Counted from the first letter of the stretch, positions 28,301 through 40,445 are shown. The stretch: DNA of 64,000 nucleotides from Agriotes lineatus (GCA_940337035.1 OW679200.1:19943090-20007089), one strand, 5' to 3'. Program-made: numbers and translations. The notes: a model not told the origin generated them from the sequence alone.

Positions 28301-31300
28301 ACAGTAATTGCAGAAAGTTAGAGACTGTACGAAAACAACTTTAAACTAATTTTGAATGCATCGGAATGGCACCTACTGTTTTAGAAGTAGACAAAATGGC
28401 ATGCTAAAGCCTGTAAACGTACTTACGGATGATCTGAGACGTTTTTGGTATCATTTCGATAGTAGAAACGCTCTTAGATTTTTTTATTTTAGTAACACTA
28501 TTTCGGTGTCTGAGCGCGGCTGCTTAATGTCCTCAGAATGGTACTAGCAGTATGTAACATATTACAATTAATAGACAGTAATTGCAGAAAGCTAGAGACT
28601 GTACGAAAACAACTGTAAACTAACTTTAAATGCATCGGAATGGCACCTACTGTTTTAGAAGTAGAAAAAATGGCATGCTAAAGCCTGTAAACGTACTTAC
28701 GGATGATCTGAGACGTTTTTGGTATCATTTCGATAGTAGAAACGCTCTTAGATTTTTTTATTTTAGTAACACTATTTCGGTGTCTGGGCGCGGCTGCTTA
28801 ATGTCCTCAGAATGGTACTAGCAGTATGTAACATATTACAATTAATAGACAGTAATTGCAGAAAGCTAGAGACTGTACGAAAACAACTTTAAACTAATTT
28901 TGAATGCATCGGAATGGCACCTACTGTTTTAGAAGTAGACAAAATGGCATGCTAAAGCCTGTAAACGTACTTACGGATGATCTGAGACGTTTTTGGTATC
29001 ATTTCGATAGTAGAAACGCTCTTAGATTTTTTTATTTTAGTAACACTATTTCGGTGTCTGAGCGCGGCTGCTTAATGTCCTCAGAATGGTACTAGCAGTA
29101 TGTAACATATTACAATTAATAGACAGTAATTGCAGAAAGCTAGAGACTGTACGAAAACAACTGTAAACTAACTTTAAATGCATCGGAATGGCACCTACTG
29201 TTTTAGAAGTAGAAAAAATGGCATGCTAAAGCCTGTAAACGTACTTACGGATGATCTGAGACGTTTTTGGTATCATTTCGATAGTAGAAACGCTCTTAGA
29301 TTTTTTTATTTTAGTAACACTATTTCGGTGTCTGAGGGCGGCTGCTTAATGTCCTCAGAATGGTACTAGCAGTATGCAACATATTACAATTAATAGACAG
29401 TAATTGCAGAATGCTAGAGACTGTACGAAAACAACTGTAAACTAACTTTAAATGCATCGGAATGGCACCTACTGTTTTAGAAGTAGAAAAAATGGCATGC
29501 TAAAGCCTGTAAACGTACTTACGGATGATCTGAGACGTTTTTGGTATCAGTTCGATAGTAGAAACGCTCTTAGATTTTTTTATTTTAGTAACACTATTTC
29601 GGTGTCTGGGCGCGGCTGCTTAATGTCCTCAGAATGGTACTAGCAGTATGTAACATATTACAATTAATAGACAGTAATTGCAGAAAGCTAGAGACTGTAC
29701 GAAAACAACTGTAAACTAATTTTGAATGCATCGAAATGGCACCTACTGTTTTAGAAGTAGACAAAATGGCATGCTAAAGCCTGTAAACGTACTTACGGAT
29801 GATCTGAGACGTTTTTGGTATCATTTCGATAGTAGAAACGCTCTTAGATTTTTTTATTTTAGTAACACTATTTCGGTGTCTGAGCGCGGCTGCTTAATGT
29901 CCTCAGAATGGTACTAGCAGTATGTAACATATTACAATTAATAGACAGTAATTGCAGAAAGCTAGAGACTGTACGAAAACAACTTTAAACTAATTTTGAA
30001 TGCATCGGAATGGCACCTACTGTTTTAGAAGTAGATAAAATGGCATGCTAAAGCCTGTAAACGTACTTACGGATGATCTGAGACGTTTTTGGTATCATTT
30101 CGATAGTAGAAACGCTCTTAGATTTTTTTATTTTAGTAACACTATTTCGGTGTCTGAGCGCGGCTGCTTAATGTCCTCAGAATGGTACTAGCAGTATGTA
30201 ACATATTACAATTAATAGACAGTAATTGCAGAAAGCTAGAGACTGTACGAAAACAACTGTAAACTAACTTTAAATGCATCGGAATGGCACCTACTGTTTT
30301 AGAAGTAGAAAAAATGGCATGCTAAAGCCTGTAAACGTACTTACGGATGATCTGAGACGTTTTTGGTATCATTTCGATAGTAGAAACGCTCTTAGATTTT
30401 TTTATTTTAGTAACACTATTTCGGTGTCTGGGCGCGGCTGCTTAATGTCCTCAGAATGGTACTAGCAGTATGTAACATATTACAATTAATAGACAGTAAT
30501 TGCAGAAAGCTAGAGACTGTACGAAAACAACTGTAAACTAACTTTAAATGCATCGGAATGGCACCTACTGTTTTAGAAGTAGAAAAAATGGCATGCTAAA
30601 GCCTGTAAACGTACTTACGGATGATCTGAGACGTTTTTGGTATCATTTCGATAGTAGAAACGCTCTTAGATTTTTTTATTTTAGTAACACTATTTCGGTG
30701 TCTGAGCGCGGCTGCTTAATGTCCTCAGAATGGTACTAGCAGTATGTAACATATTACAATTAATAGACAGTAATTGCAGAAAGCTAGAGACTGTACGAAA
30801 ACAACTTTAAACTAATTTTGAATGCATCGGAATGGCACCTACTGTTTTAGAAGTAGACAAAATGGCATGCTAAAGCCTGTAAACGTACTTACGGATGATC
30901 TGAGACGTTTTTGGTATCATTTCGATAGTAGAAACGCTCTTAGATTTTTTTATTTTAGTAACACTATTTCGGTGTCTGAGCGCGGCTGCTTAATGTCCTC
31001 AGAATGGTACTAGCAGTATGTAACATATTACAATTAATAGACAGTAATTGCAGAAAGCTAGAGACTGTACGAAAACAACTGTAAACTAACTTTAAATGCA
31101 TCGGAATGGCACCTACTGTTTTAGAAGTAGAAAAAATGGCATGCTAAAGCCTGTAAACGTACTTACGGATGATCTGAGACGTTTTTGGTATCATTTCGAT
31201 AGTAGAAACGCTCTTAGATTTTTTTATTTTAGTAACACTATTTCGGTGTCTGGGCGCGGCTGCTTAATGTCCTCAGAATGGTACTAGCAGTATGTAACAT

Positions 31301-32739
31301 ATTACAATTAATGGACAGTAATTGCAGAAAGCTAGAGACTGTACGAAAACAACTGTAAACTAACTTTAAATGCATCGGAATGGCACCTACTGTTTTAGAA
31401 GTAGAAAAAATGGCATGCTAAAGCCTGTAAACGTACTTACGGATGATCTGAGACGTTTTTGGTATCAGTTCGATAGTAGAAACGCTCTTAGATTTTTTTA
31501 TTTTAGTAACACTATTTCGGTGTCTGGGCGCGGCTGCTTAATGTCCTCAGAATGGTACTAGCAGTATGTAACATATTACAATTAATAGACAGTAATTGCA
31601 GAAAGCTAGAGACTGTACGAAAACAACTGTAAACTAATTTTGAATGCATCGGAATGGCACCTACTGTTTTAGAAGTAGACAAAATGGCATGCTAAAGCCT
31701 GTAAACGTACTTACGGATGATCTGAGACGTTTTTGGTATCATTTCGATAGTAGAAACGCTCTTAGATTTTTTTATTTTAGTAACACTATTTCGGTGTCTG
31801 AGCGCGGCTGCTTAATGTCCTCAGAATGGTACTAGCAGTATGTAACATATTACAATTAATAGACAGTAATTGCAGAAAGCTAGAGACTGTACGAAAACAA
31901 CTTTAAACTAATTTTGAATGCATCGGAATGGCACCTACTGTTTTAGAAGTAGACAAAATGGCATGCTAAAGCCTGTAAACGTACTTACGGATGATCTGAG
32001 ACGTTTTTGGTATCATTTCGATAGTAGAAACGCTCTTAGATTTTTTTATTTTAGTAACACTATTTCGGTGTCTGAGGGCGGCTGCTTAATGTCCTCAGAA
32101 TGGTACTAGCAGTATGTAACATATTACAATTAATAGACAGTAATTGCAGAAAGCTAGAGACTGTACGAAAACAACTGTAAACTAACTTTAAATGCATCGG
32201 AATGGCACCTACTGTTTTAGAAGTAGAAAAAATGGCATGCTAAAGCCTGTAAACGTACTTACGGATGATCTGAGACGTTTTTGGTATCATTTCGATAGTA
32301 GAAACGCTCTTAGATTTTTTTATTTTAGTAACACTATTTCGGTGTCTGAGGGCGGCTGCTTAATGTCCTCAGAATGGTACTAGCAGTATGCAACATATTA
32401 CAATTAATAGACAGTAATTGCAGAATGCTAGAGACTGTACGAAAACAACTGTAAACTAACTTTAAATGCATCGGAATGGCACCTACTGTTTTAGAAGTAG
32501 AAAAAATGGCATGCTAAAGTCTGTAAACGTACTTACGGATGATCTGAGACGTTTTTGGTATCAGTTCGATAGTAGAAACGCTCTTAGATTTTTTTATTTT
32601 AGTAACACTATTTCGGTGTCTGGGCGCGGCTGCTTAATGTCCTCAGAATGGTACTAGCAGTATGTAACATATTACAATTAATAGACAGTAATTGCAGAAA
32701 GCTAGAGACTGTACGAAAACAACTTTAAACTAATTTTGA

Positions 32740-35205
32740 ATGCATCGGAATGGCACCTACTGTTTTAGAAGTAGACAAAATGGCATGCTAAAGCCTGTAA
32801 ACGTACTTACGGATGATCTGAGACGTTTTTGGTATCATTTCGATAGTAGAAACGCTCTTAGATTTTTTTATTTTAGTAAAACTATTTCGGTGTCTGAGCG
32901 CGGCTGCTTAATGTCCTCAGAATGGTACTAGCAGTATGTAACATATTACAATTAATAGACAGTAATTGCAGAAAGCTAGAGACTGTACGAAAACAACTGT
33001 AAACTAACTTTAAATGCATCGGAATGGCACCTACTGTTTTAGAAGTAGAAAAAATGGCATGCTAAAGCCTGTAAACGTACTTACGGATGATCTGAGACGT
33101 TTTTGGTATCATTTCGATAGTAGAAACGCTCTTAGATTTTTTTATTTTAGTAACACTATTTCGGTGTCTGAGGGCGGCTGCTTAATGTCCTCAGAATGGT
33201 ACTAGCAGTATGCAACATATTACAATTAATAGACAGTAATTGCAGAATGCTAGAGACTGTACGAAAACAACTGTAAACTAACTTTAAATGCATCGGAATG
33301 GCACCTACTGTTTTAGAAGTAGAAAAAATGGCATGCTAAAGCCTGTAAACGTACTTACGGATGATCTGAGACGTTTTTGGTAACAGTTCGATAGTAGAAA
33401 CGCTCTTAGATTTTTTTATTTTAGTAACACTATTTCGGTGTCTGGGCGCGGCTGCTTAATGTCCTCAGAATGGTACTAGCAGTATGTAACATATTACAAT
33501 TAATAGACAGTAATTGCAGAAAGCTAGAGACTGTACGAAAACAACTTTAAACTAATTTTGAATGCATCGGAATGGCACCTACTGTTTTAGAAGTAGACAA
33601 AATGGCATGCTAAAGCCTGTAAACGTACTTACGGATGATCTGAGACGTTTTTGGTATCATTTCGATAGTAGAAACGCTCTTAGATTTTTTTATTTTAGTA
33701 ACACTATTTCGGTGTCTGAGCGCGGCTGCTTAATGTCCTCAGAATGGTACTAGCAGTATGTAACATATTACAATTAATAGACAGTAATTGCAGAAAGCTA
33801 GAGACTGTACGAAAACAACTGTAAACTAACTTTAAATGCATCGGAATGGCACCTACTGTTTTAGAAGTAGAAAAAATGGCATGCTAAAGCCTGTAAACGT
33901 ACTTACGGATGATCTGAGACGTTTTTGGTATCATTTCGATAGTAGAAACGCTCTTAGATTTTTTTATTTTAGTAACACTATTTCGGTGTCTGAGGGCGGC
34001 TGCTTAATGTCCTCAGAATGGTACTAGCAGTATGCAACATATTACAATTAATAGACAGTAATTGCAGAATGCTAGAGACTGTACGAAAACAACTGTAAAC
34101 TAACTTTAAATGCATCGGAATGGCACCTACTGTTTTAGAAGTAGAAAAAATGGCATGCTAAAGCCTGTAAACGTACTTACGGATGATCTGAGACGTTTTT
34201 GGTATCAGTTCGATAGTAGAAACGCTCTTAGATTTTTTTATTTTAGTAACACTATTTCGGTGTCTGGGCGCGGCTGCTTAATGTCCTCAGAATGGTACTA
34301 GCAGTATGTAACATATTACAATTAATAGACAGTAATTGCAGAAAGCTAGAGACTGTACGAAAACAACTTTAAACTAATTTTGAATGCATCGGAATGGCAC
34401 CTACTGTTTTAGAAGTAGACAAAATGGCATGCTAAAGCCTGTAAACGTACTTACGGATGATCTGAGACGTTTTTGGTATCATTTCGATAGTAGAAACGCT
34501 CTTAGATTTTTTTATTTTAGTAACACTATTTCGGTGTCTGAGCGCGGCTGCTTAATGTCCTCAGAATGGTACTAGCAGTATGTAACATATTACAATTAAT
34601 AGACAGTAATTGCAGAAAGCTAGAGACTGTACGAAAACAACTGTAAACTAACTTTAAATGCATCGGAATGGCACCTACTGTTTTAGAAGTAGAAAAAATG
34701 GCATGCTAAAGCCTGTAAACGTACTTACGGATGATCTGAGACGTTTTTGGTATCATTTCGATAGTAGAAACGCTCTTAGATTTTTTTATTTTAGTAACAC
34801 TATTTCGGTGTCTGAGGGCGGCTGCTTAATGTCCTCAGAATGGTACTAGCAGTATGCAACATATTACAATTAATAGACAGTAATTGCAGAATGCTAGAGA
34901 CTGTACGAAAACAACTGTAAACTAACTTTAAATGCATCGGAATGGCACCTACTGTTTTAGAAGTAGAAAAAATGGCATGCTAAAGCCTGTAAACGTACTT
35001 ACGGATGATCTGAGACGTTTTTGGTATCAGTTCGATAGTAGAAACGCTCTTAGATTTTTTTATTTTAGTAACACTATTTCGGTGTCTGGGCGCGGCTGCT
35101 TAATGTCCTCAGAATGGTACTAGCAGTATGTAACATATTACAATTAATAGACAGTAATTGCAGAAAGCTAGAGACTGTACGAAAACAACTGTAAACTAAT
35201 TTTGA
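32740..35205 (+). repeat. 3-monomer (822-bp) higher-order repeat, three units
   Basis: Units are 32740-33561, 33562-34383 and 34384-35205. Each contains an A37C monomer preceded by CTTTAAACTAATTTT, then a plain monomer with GAGGGCGG, then a T99G monomer (TATCAGTTCG) with GGGCGCGG. Private changes are few: AGTAAAACT near 32880 and GGTAACAGTTCG near 33383. A looser version of the series begins near 28904. The run ends at the monomer that received the LINE. Confidence 0.8.
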
Positions 35206-35260
35206 ATGCATCGGAATGGCACCTACTGTTTTAGAAGTAGACAAAATGGCATGCTAAAGC

Positions 35261-35265
35261 CTGTA
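35261..35265. repeat. Target-site duplication, 3' side of LINE
   Basis: CTGTA at monomer offsets 56-60. The second copy lies at 37493-37497, after which the monomer continues in phase. The base before the second copy (T) does not match the base before the first (C), so the duplication is 5 bp, short for a LINE. Confidence 0.85.
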
Positions 35266-35286
35266 GTAGTAGTAGTAGTAGTAGTA
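35263..35286 (-). repeat. (TAC)8 / (GTA)8 tail at LINE 3' end
   Basis: Eight perfect GTA units on the plus strand (TAC on the minus strand) end the element. The first unit (35263-35265) belongs to the CTGTA target sequence, so target and tail share the repeat unit and the boundary is ambiguous by a few bases. Short tandem tails instead of poly(A) are known in CR1, L2 and I-type LINEs. Confidence 0.88.
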
Positions 35287-35445
35287 TTTATTCATCATAA
35301 TATACACCGTGGTGCTTAGATATGTCACAATTCCAGTTATATAAAAATATAAAAATAAAAAAAATACAATGCATTTACAGAAATAGTCATCTACAGAAAA
35401 ATACAGTAACAACAAAAATACTAAAGTCAATAAAACAAGACAGTC
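35287..35445 (-). other. LINE 3' UTR with AATAAA signal
   Basis: This is about 159 bp of A/T-rich non-coding sequence between the RT stop codon and the simple-repeat tail. AATAAA lies on the minus strand at 35287-35292, directly next to the tail. In LINEs of this type the 3' UTR and tail are what the reverse transcriptase recognises when priming; that role is known for the families and is not shown here. Confidence 0.75.
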
Positions 35446-37239
35446 TTAATTTTCAACAAATCTGAAATCGGAAAGTTCATAGTAGACATTGACCAGAAGA
35501 TGTTTTTTAAGCTTAACTTTGAAGAGTTTTGTTGGGGCATTTTTGAGAGTACTAGGAAGCGAATTAAATAATCCTATTCCGAAATTACTTCGTTTAGTGG
35601 ACGTTAGTCTCTGCTGCGGAACCTGTATATCGCCTCGACTGCGGGTGTCGTAACCATGGGCATCGCCGTTTTTTGTATAATCGCCATAATGTTCTTTTAT
35701 GTGTAATAGATTACAATATAGTATTGCTGACGGTAGCGTTAATATGTTATATTTTTTAAACAATGGTTTACAACTGTCTAACTGACTCGCTCCCGCCAAC
35801 ACTCTCAAGGCTCTTTTTTGTACAATGAAAATTTTTGTAATATGTGTAGAGGTACCCCAGTTTATTAGACCGTACGTCATTACACTATGAAATAATGCGT
35901 GGTATGCAGTAATGGCAGCATCCAAGTTTACTCGATTTTTTATTTGTCTAATTATATAAATTGTTCTTGATAACTTAATTGAAAGATTGTCAACATGTGC
36001 TTGCCAAGTTAGTTTGTTATCCAACGTAAGGCCTAAAAATTTGACGGTTTCACAGATATTTTGTTTATTTGAAAATAGTAAAGTGGTAGTTTTATTTTGG
36101 TTTAAACAGAGCTTATTTGCCTGGAACCAATCTGAGGCTTGGTTGATAATGTTGGTTTGTAACTGATTGACTAGAGTTTCATCTTCTACGTGGTTTGCAA
36201 AGGTCGTATCGTCTGCAAATAAAGTCGTGAAAACTGGGATGGCATTAGGCAAATCGTTAACATAGATTAAAAATAATAACGGTCCCAATACACTTCCTTG
36301 TGGGACACCATGTTGAATTGAAGACATCTGGCTATACTGACCTTTGCAAAATACACATTGAGATCTGTCAGATAAGTAGGATGACATTAGTTTTAGAGTT
36401 ACTCCCCTGCAACCGTAATACTCTAGTTTATCGAGTAAAATGCTTTTTGAGACACAGTCGAACGCCTTACTTAAATCAAGAAATAGTGCAAAGGAAGATT
36501 TTTTGTTTTCCAATGATTCTGTTATATAATTAATGAGATTCAGCACGGCTCCCGACGTGTCCCTTCCTTTTCTGAACCCAAACTGTCTGTCCGTAAAAAT
36601 ATGGTTGGTTTCAAAGAAATTTAGAATTCGAACTGCAATAATTTTTTCTATAATTTTGGCCAAAAAGGGGAGAAGTGCAATGGGTCTATAATTTGATCTA
36701 TCATTAATTTCACCCGATTTATATAAAGGTATAATTTTGGCTTGTTTCAATTTATTAGGAAATATGCCCGTCTTTAATATGATGTTTGCAATATGAGCTA
36801 TCGGGGCAGATAAACACAAAACATTTTCTTTGTACATACAAACCGATTGATTATATAGGTCTAATGATTTTGACTTTTTTAATGCCTTTATAATATCTTC
36901 TACCTCGGATTCCTCAACAGCAAATAAAAAGAGTGATTGTTCATTGTTGATTGGTAATTTCTTTAGATAAACACTGTGTGAGTACTTTGATGGGGGAATA
37001 TTTGATAATAAATCGTCGGCTACATGCACAAAGTAGTCGTTGTGAGATTCTGGGGAAATCACACTTACCATTCCATTGCTATTGATATTGTTTACACCTT
37101 TTTTTATTATTCTCCATATTGTTCTTTGTTTATTATCAGACTCTAAGATTTCTTTACTGATTTTTTCTTTTTTTAATTTTAAGGTTTTTTGTTCGTATTC
37201 GTATTTTTTTTTGTTTAAATTCAGCCGATAGAAGATCAT
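35446..37239 (-). CDS. LINE reverse transcriptase (ORF2 fragment)
   Basis: This open frame of 597 codons encodes an RNA-dependent DNA polymerase that copies the element's RNA at a nicked chromosomal target. Visible motifs in order are: KIIPLYKSGE at 168-177; NYRPIALL at 183-190; QFGFRKGRDT at 219-228; motif A FLDLSKAFD at 253-261 with predicted catalytic Asp255; motif B HGVPQGSVLGP at 310-320; motif C FADDT at 341-345 with Asp343 and Asp344; and a thumb-side FLGLTLDNKLTW at 401-412. The C-terminal part (about 525-585, with HGYDTRSRG and LFNSLPS) resembles the conserved tail of Jockey/CR1-type proteins. No RNase H domain is seen. The three catalytic aspartates are intact and there is no internal stop, which suggests a fairly recent insertion. 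The first Met is not the native start: it lies just downstream of out-of-frame coding sequence. Residues 1-50 are a lysine-rich linker. The APE endonuclease normally found upstream is absent. Confidence 0.92.
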   Translation of the reverse strand: MIFYRLNLNKKKYEYEQKTLKLKKEKISKEILESDNKQRTIWRIIKKGVNNINSNGMVSVISPESHNDYFVHVADDLLSNIPPSKYSHSVYLKKLPINNEQSLFLFAVEESEVEDIIKALKKSKSLDLYNQSVCMYKENVLCLSAPIAHIANIILKTGIFPNKLKQAKIIPLYKSGEINDRSNYRPIALLPFLAKIIEKIIAVRILNFFETNHIFTDRQFGFRKGRDTSGAVLNLINYITESLENKKSSFALFLDLSKAFDCVSKSILLDKLEYYGCRGVTLKLMSSYLSDRSQCVFCKGQYSQMSSIQHGVPQGSVLGPLLFLIYVNDLPNAIPVFTTLFADDTTFANHVEDETLVNQLQTNIINQASDWFQANKLCLNQNKTTTLLFSNKQNICETVKFLGLTLDNKLTWQAHVDNLSIKLSRTIYIIRQIKNRVNLDAAITAYHALFHSVMTYGLINWGTSTHITKIFIVQKRALRVLAGASQLDSCKPLFKKYNILTLPSAILYCNLLHIKEHYGDYTKNGDAHGYDTRSRGDIQVPQQRLTSTKRSNFGIGLFNSLPSTLKNAPTKLFKVKLKKHLLVNVYYELSDFRFVEN

Positions 37240-37492
37240 TATTTTGCAAGTTCAATTTCAAAATGTTTCCAAGACGATTTATTTCTTCCCTGGCCGAAAC
37301 TATTTCTGGATTGGTAAATATAGAGGCATTTTTACATTTGTTATTTGTATTAATTTTAATGGGAGGAAAAGATAAATCGTGATAATATGAAAAAACTTTA
37401 TAAAAAGCATTAACTGCGCAGGTTGGGTCAGACTCTCTATATAATTCTACCCAATCTTCAGTTAAGAGGTAATTTGAAAATTTGATTCTATT
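37213..37492 (-). pseudogene. Out-of-frame N-terminal remnant of LINE ORF2
   Basis: Reading from the 5' break at 37492, one minus-strand frame stays open for about 93 codons with no start codon. It includes short stretches such as EDWVELYRES and VFSYYHDLSFPP. That pattern (a D-W-x-x-x-Y segment, then an F-P-rich segment, then a basic helical stretch) matches the linker between endonuclease and reverse transcriptase in Jockey/CR1-type ORF2 proteins. The frame differs from that of the downstream RT frame. The shift lies at or very near an A9 run (37204-37212 on the plus strand as T9), where a one-base length difference would account for it. It could be a real inactivating mutation or a homopolymer sequencing error. 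The piece begins abruptly at the target-site duplication, so the 5' truncation happened at insertion. Confidence 0.8.
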
Positions 37493-37497
37493 CTGTA
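37493..37497. repeat. Target-site duplication, 5' side of LINE
   Basis: Second CTGTA copy. The insertion adds 2232 bp to the monomer phase (37712 minus 35480), equal to the 2227-bp element plus 5 bp, which supports this boundary. Confidence 0.85.
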
Positions 37498-40445
37498 AAC
37501 GTACTTACGGATGATCTGAGACGTTTTTGGTATCATTTCGATAGTAGAAACGCTCTTAGATTTTTTTATTTTAGTAACACTATTTCGGTGTCTGAGCGCG
37601 GCTGCTTAATGTCCTCAGAATGGTACTAGCAGTATGTAACATATTACAATTAATAGACAGTAATTGCAGAAAGCTAGAGACTGTACGAAAACAACTTTTA
37701 ACTAATTTTGAATGCATCGGAATGGCACCTACTGTTTTAGAAGTAGACAAAATGGCATGCTAAAGCCTGTAAACGTACTTACGGATGATCTGAGACGTTT
37801 TTGGTATCATTTCGATAGTAGAAACGCTCTTAGATTTTTTTATTTTAGTAACACTATTTCGGTGTCTGAGCGCGGCTGCTTAATGTCCTCAGAATGGTAC
37901 TAGCAGTATGTAACATATTACAATTAATAGACAGTAATTGCAGAAAGCTAGAGACTGTACGAAAACAACTGTAAACTAACTTTAAATGCATCGGAATGGC
38001 ACCTACTGTTTTAGAAGTAGAAAAAATGGCATGCTAAAGCCTGTAAACGTACTTACGGATGATCTGAGACGTTTTTGGTATCATTTCGATAGTAGAAACG
38101 CTCTTAGATTTTTTTATTTTAGTAACACTATTTCGGTGTCTGGGCGCGGCTGCTTAATGTCCTCAAAATGGTACTAGCAGTATGTAACATATTACAATTA
38201 ATAGACAGTAATTGCAGAAAGCTAGAGACTGTACGAAAACAACTGTAAACTAACTTTGAATGCATCGGAATGGCACCTACTGTTTTAGAAGTAGACAAAA
38301 TGGCATTCTAAAGCCTGTAAACGTACTTACGGATGATCTGAGACGTTTTTGGTATCATTTCGATAGTAGAAACGCTCTTAGATTTTTTTATTTTAGTAAC
38401 ACTATTTCGGTGTCTGGGCGCGGCTGCGTAATGTCCTCAGAATGGTACTAGCAGTATGTAACATATTACAATTAATAGACAGTAATTGCAGAATGCTAGA
38501 GACTGTACGAAAACAACTGTAAACTAACTTTAAATGCATCGGAATGGCACCTACTGTTTTAGAAGTAGAAAAAATGGCATGATAAAGCCTGTAAACGTAC
38601 TTACGGATGATCTGAGCCGTTTTTGGTATCATTTCGATAGTAGAAACGCTCTTAGATTTTTTTATTTTAGTAACACTATTTCGGTGTCTGAGGGCGGTTG
38701 CTTAATGTCCTCAGAATGGTACTAGCAGTATGTAACATATTACAATTAATAGACAGTAATTGCAGAATGCTAGAGACTGTACGAAAACAACTGTAAACTA
38801 ACTTTAAATGCATCGGAATGGCACCTACTGTTTTAGAAGTAGACAAAATGGCATGCTAAAGCCTGTAAACGTACTTACGGATGATCTGAGACGTTTTTGG
38901 TATCATTTCGATAGTAGAAACGCTCTTAGATTTTTTTATTTTAGTAACACTATTTCGGTGTCTGAGCGCGGCTGCTTAATGTCCTCAGAATGGTACTAGC
39001 AGTATGTAACATATTACAATTAATAGACAGTAATTGCAGAAAGCTAGAGACTGTACGAAAACAACTTTAAACTAATTTTGAATGCATCGGAATGGCACCT
39101 ACTGTTTTAGAAGTAGACAAAATGGCATGCTAAAGCCTGTAAACGTACTTACGGATGATCTGAGACGTTTTTGGTATCATTTCGATAGTAGAAACGCTCT
39201 TAGATTTTTTTATTTTAGTAACACTATTTCGGTGTCTGGGCGCGGCTGCGTAATGTCCTCAGAATGGTACTAGCAGTATGTAACATATTACAATTAATAG
39301 ACAGTAATTGCAGAATGCTAGAGACTGTACGAAAACAACTGTAAACTAACTTTAAATGCATCGGAATGGCACCTACTGTTTTAGAAGTAGAAAAAATGGC
39401 ATGATAAAGCCTGTAAACTTACTTACGGATGATCTGAGCCGTTTTTGGTATCATTTCGATAGTAGAAACGCTCTTAGATTTTTTTATTTTAGTAACACTA
39501 TTTCGGTATCTGAGGGCGGCTGCTTAATGTCCTCAGAATGGTACTAGCAGTATGTAACATATTACAATTAATAGACAGTAATTGCAGAATGCTAGAGACT
39601 GTACGAAAACAACTGTAAACTAACTTTAAATGCATCGGAATGGCACCTACTGTTTTAGAAGTAGACAAAATGGCATGCTAAAGCCTGTAAACGTACTTAC
39701 GGATGATCTGAGACGTTTTTGGTATCAGTTCGATAGTAGAAACGCTCTTAGATTTTTTTATTTTAGTAACACTATTTCGGTGTCTGGGCGCGGCTGCTTA
39801 ATGTCCTCAGAATGGTACTAGCAGTATGTAACATATTACAATTAATAGACAGTAATTGCAGAATGCTAGAGACTGTACGAAAACAACTGTAAACTAACTT
39901 TAAATGCATCGGAATGGCACCTACTGTTTTAGAAGTAGAAAAAATGGCATGCTAAAGCCTGTAAACGTACTTACGGATGATCTGAGACGTTTTTGGTATC
40001 ATTTCGATAGTAGAAACGCTCTTAGATTTTTTTATTTTAGTAACACTATTTCGGTGTCTGAGGGCGGCTGCTTAATGTCCTCAGAATGGTACTAGCAGTA
40101 TGCAACATATTACAATTAATAGACAGTAATTGCAGAATGCTAGAGACTGTACGAAAACAACTGTAAACTAACTTTAAATGCATCGGAATGGCACCTACTG
40201 TTTTAGAAGTAGAAAAAATGGCATGCTAAAGCCTGTAAACGTACTTACGGATGATCTGAGACGTTTTTGGTATCAGTTCGATAGTAGAAACGCTCTTAGA
40301 TTTTTTTATTTTAGTAACACTATTTCGGTGTCTGGGCGCGGCTGCTTAATGTCCTCAGAATGGTACTAGCAGTATGTAACATATTACAATTAATAGACAG
40401 TAATTGCAGAAAGCTAGAGACTGTACGAAAACAACTGTAAACTAA
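37498..40445 (+). repeat. 12-monomer-offset duplication, LINE-bearing copy
   Basis: Together with 35206-35265 (before the LINE), this forms a 3008-bp block matching 40726-43733; the offset is 3288 bp (12 monomers). Shared rare variants include ACAACTTTTAAC (37691 area), CCTCAAAATGG (38161 area), GGCATTCTAAAG (38304 area), GTAAACTTACTT (39413 area) and TCGGTATCTG (39504 area). I found no difference inside the block by eye. It ends where 40446 (T) differs from 43734 (C). Confidence 0.82.

Larger units (their letters stand above)
1..35265 (+). repeat. 274-bp satellite array, left part
   Basis: The same 274-bp unit repeats head to tail with no orientation change: a 140-bp partial unit (monomer offsets 135-274), 128 complete units from 141 to 35205, then the first 60 bp of a unit split by a retrotransposon. 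The monomer is about 36% G+C. It has an A6 run at offsets 36-41, T5 at 87-91 and T7 at 124-130, and the palindromes ATGCAT (1-6) and GCATGC (44-49). Most copies differ at only a few recurrent sites: C15T, A37C, A52G, G107C, A158G, C160G, T200C, T213C, A235T, C269T and A273G. The linked combinations define subfamilies and higher-order repeats. Most copies keep a 63-codon frame from offset 1, but substitutions are mainly replacements and some subfamilies carry fixed stops, so I do not call it a gene. The likely setting is centromeric or pericentromeric heterochromatin; that is inference. Confidence 0.97.
35266..37492 (-). mobile_element. 5'-truncated non-LTR (LINE) retrotransposon
   Basis: This 2227-bp insertion is the only non-satellite DNA in the window. 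Read on the minus strand it contains the end of an endonuclease-RT linker region, a reverse-transcriptase domain, a C-terminal region, a 3' UTR of about 160 bp, AATAAA and a TAC trinucleotide tail. CTGTA occurs on both sides (35261-35265 and 37493-37497), and removing element plus one copy restores an intact monomer. No LTR, integrase, RNase H or endonuclease domain is visible. The RT motifs, target duplication and simple-repeat tail fit target-primed reverse transcription. The protein resembles the Jockey/CR1/L2/I group of animal LINEs; the exact clade cannot be settled by eye. Loss of the 5' end is typical of incomplete reverse transcription. The copy is probably incapable of autonomous movement, since the endonuclease and 5' UTR are absent and the frame is broken near 37204-37212. 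Confidence 0.93.

Noticed and set aside
36300..36533. 77-codon plus-strand frame inside the retrotransposon
   Set aside because: It lies opposite the RT coding sequence, over the motif A-B region, and has no recognisable domain; a shadow frame.
35446..37239. Bacterial retron, group II intron or diversity-generating RT
   Set aside because: The motif set, the Jockey/CR1-type C-terminal tail, the AATAAA plus TAC tail and the target-site duplication fit an animal LINE. No msr/msd, intron RNA fold or template repeat is seen, and the setting is a eukaryotic satellite.
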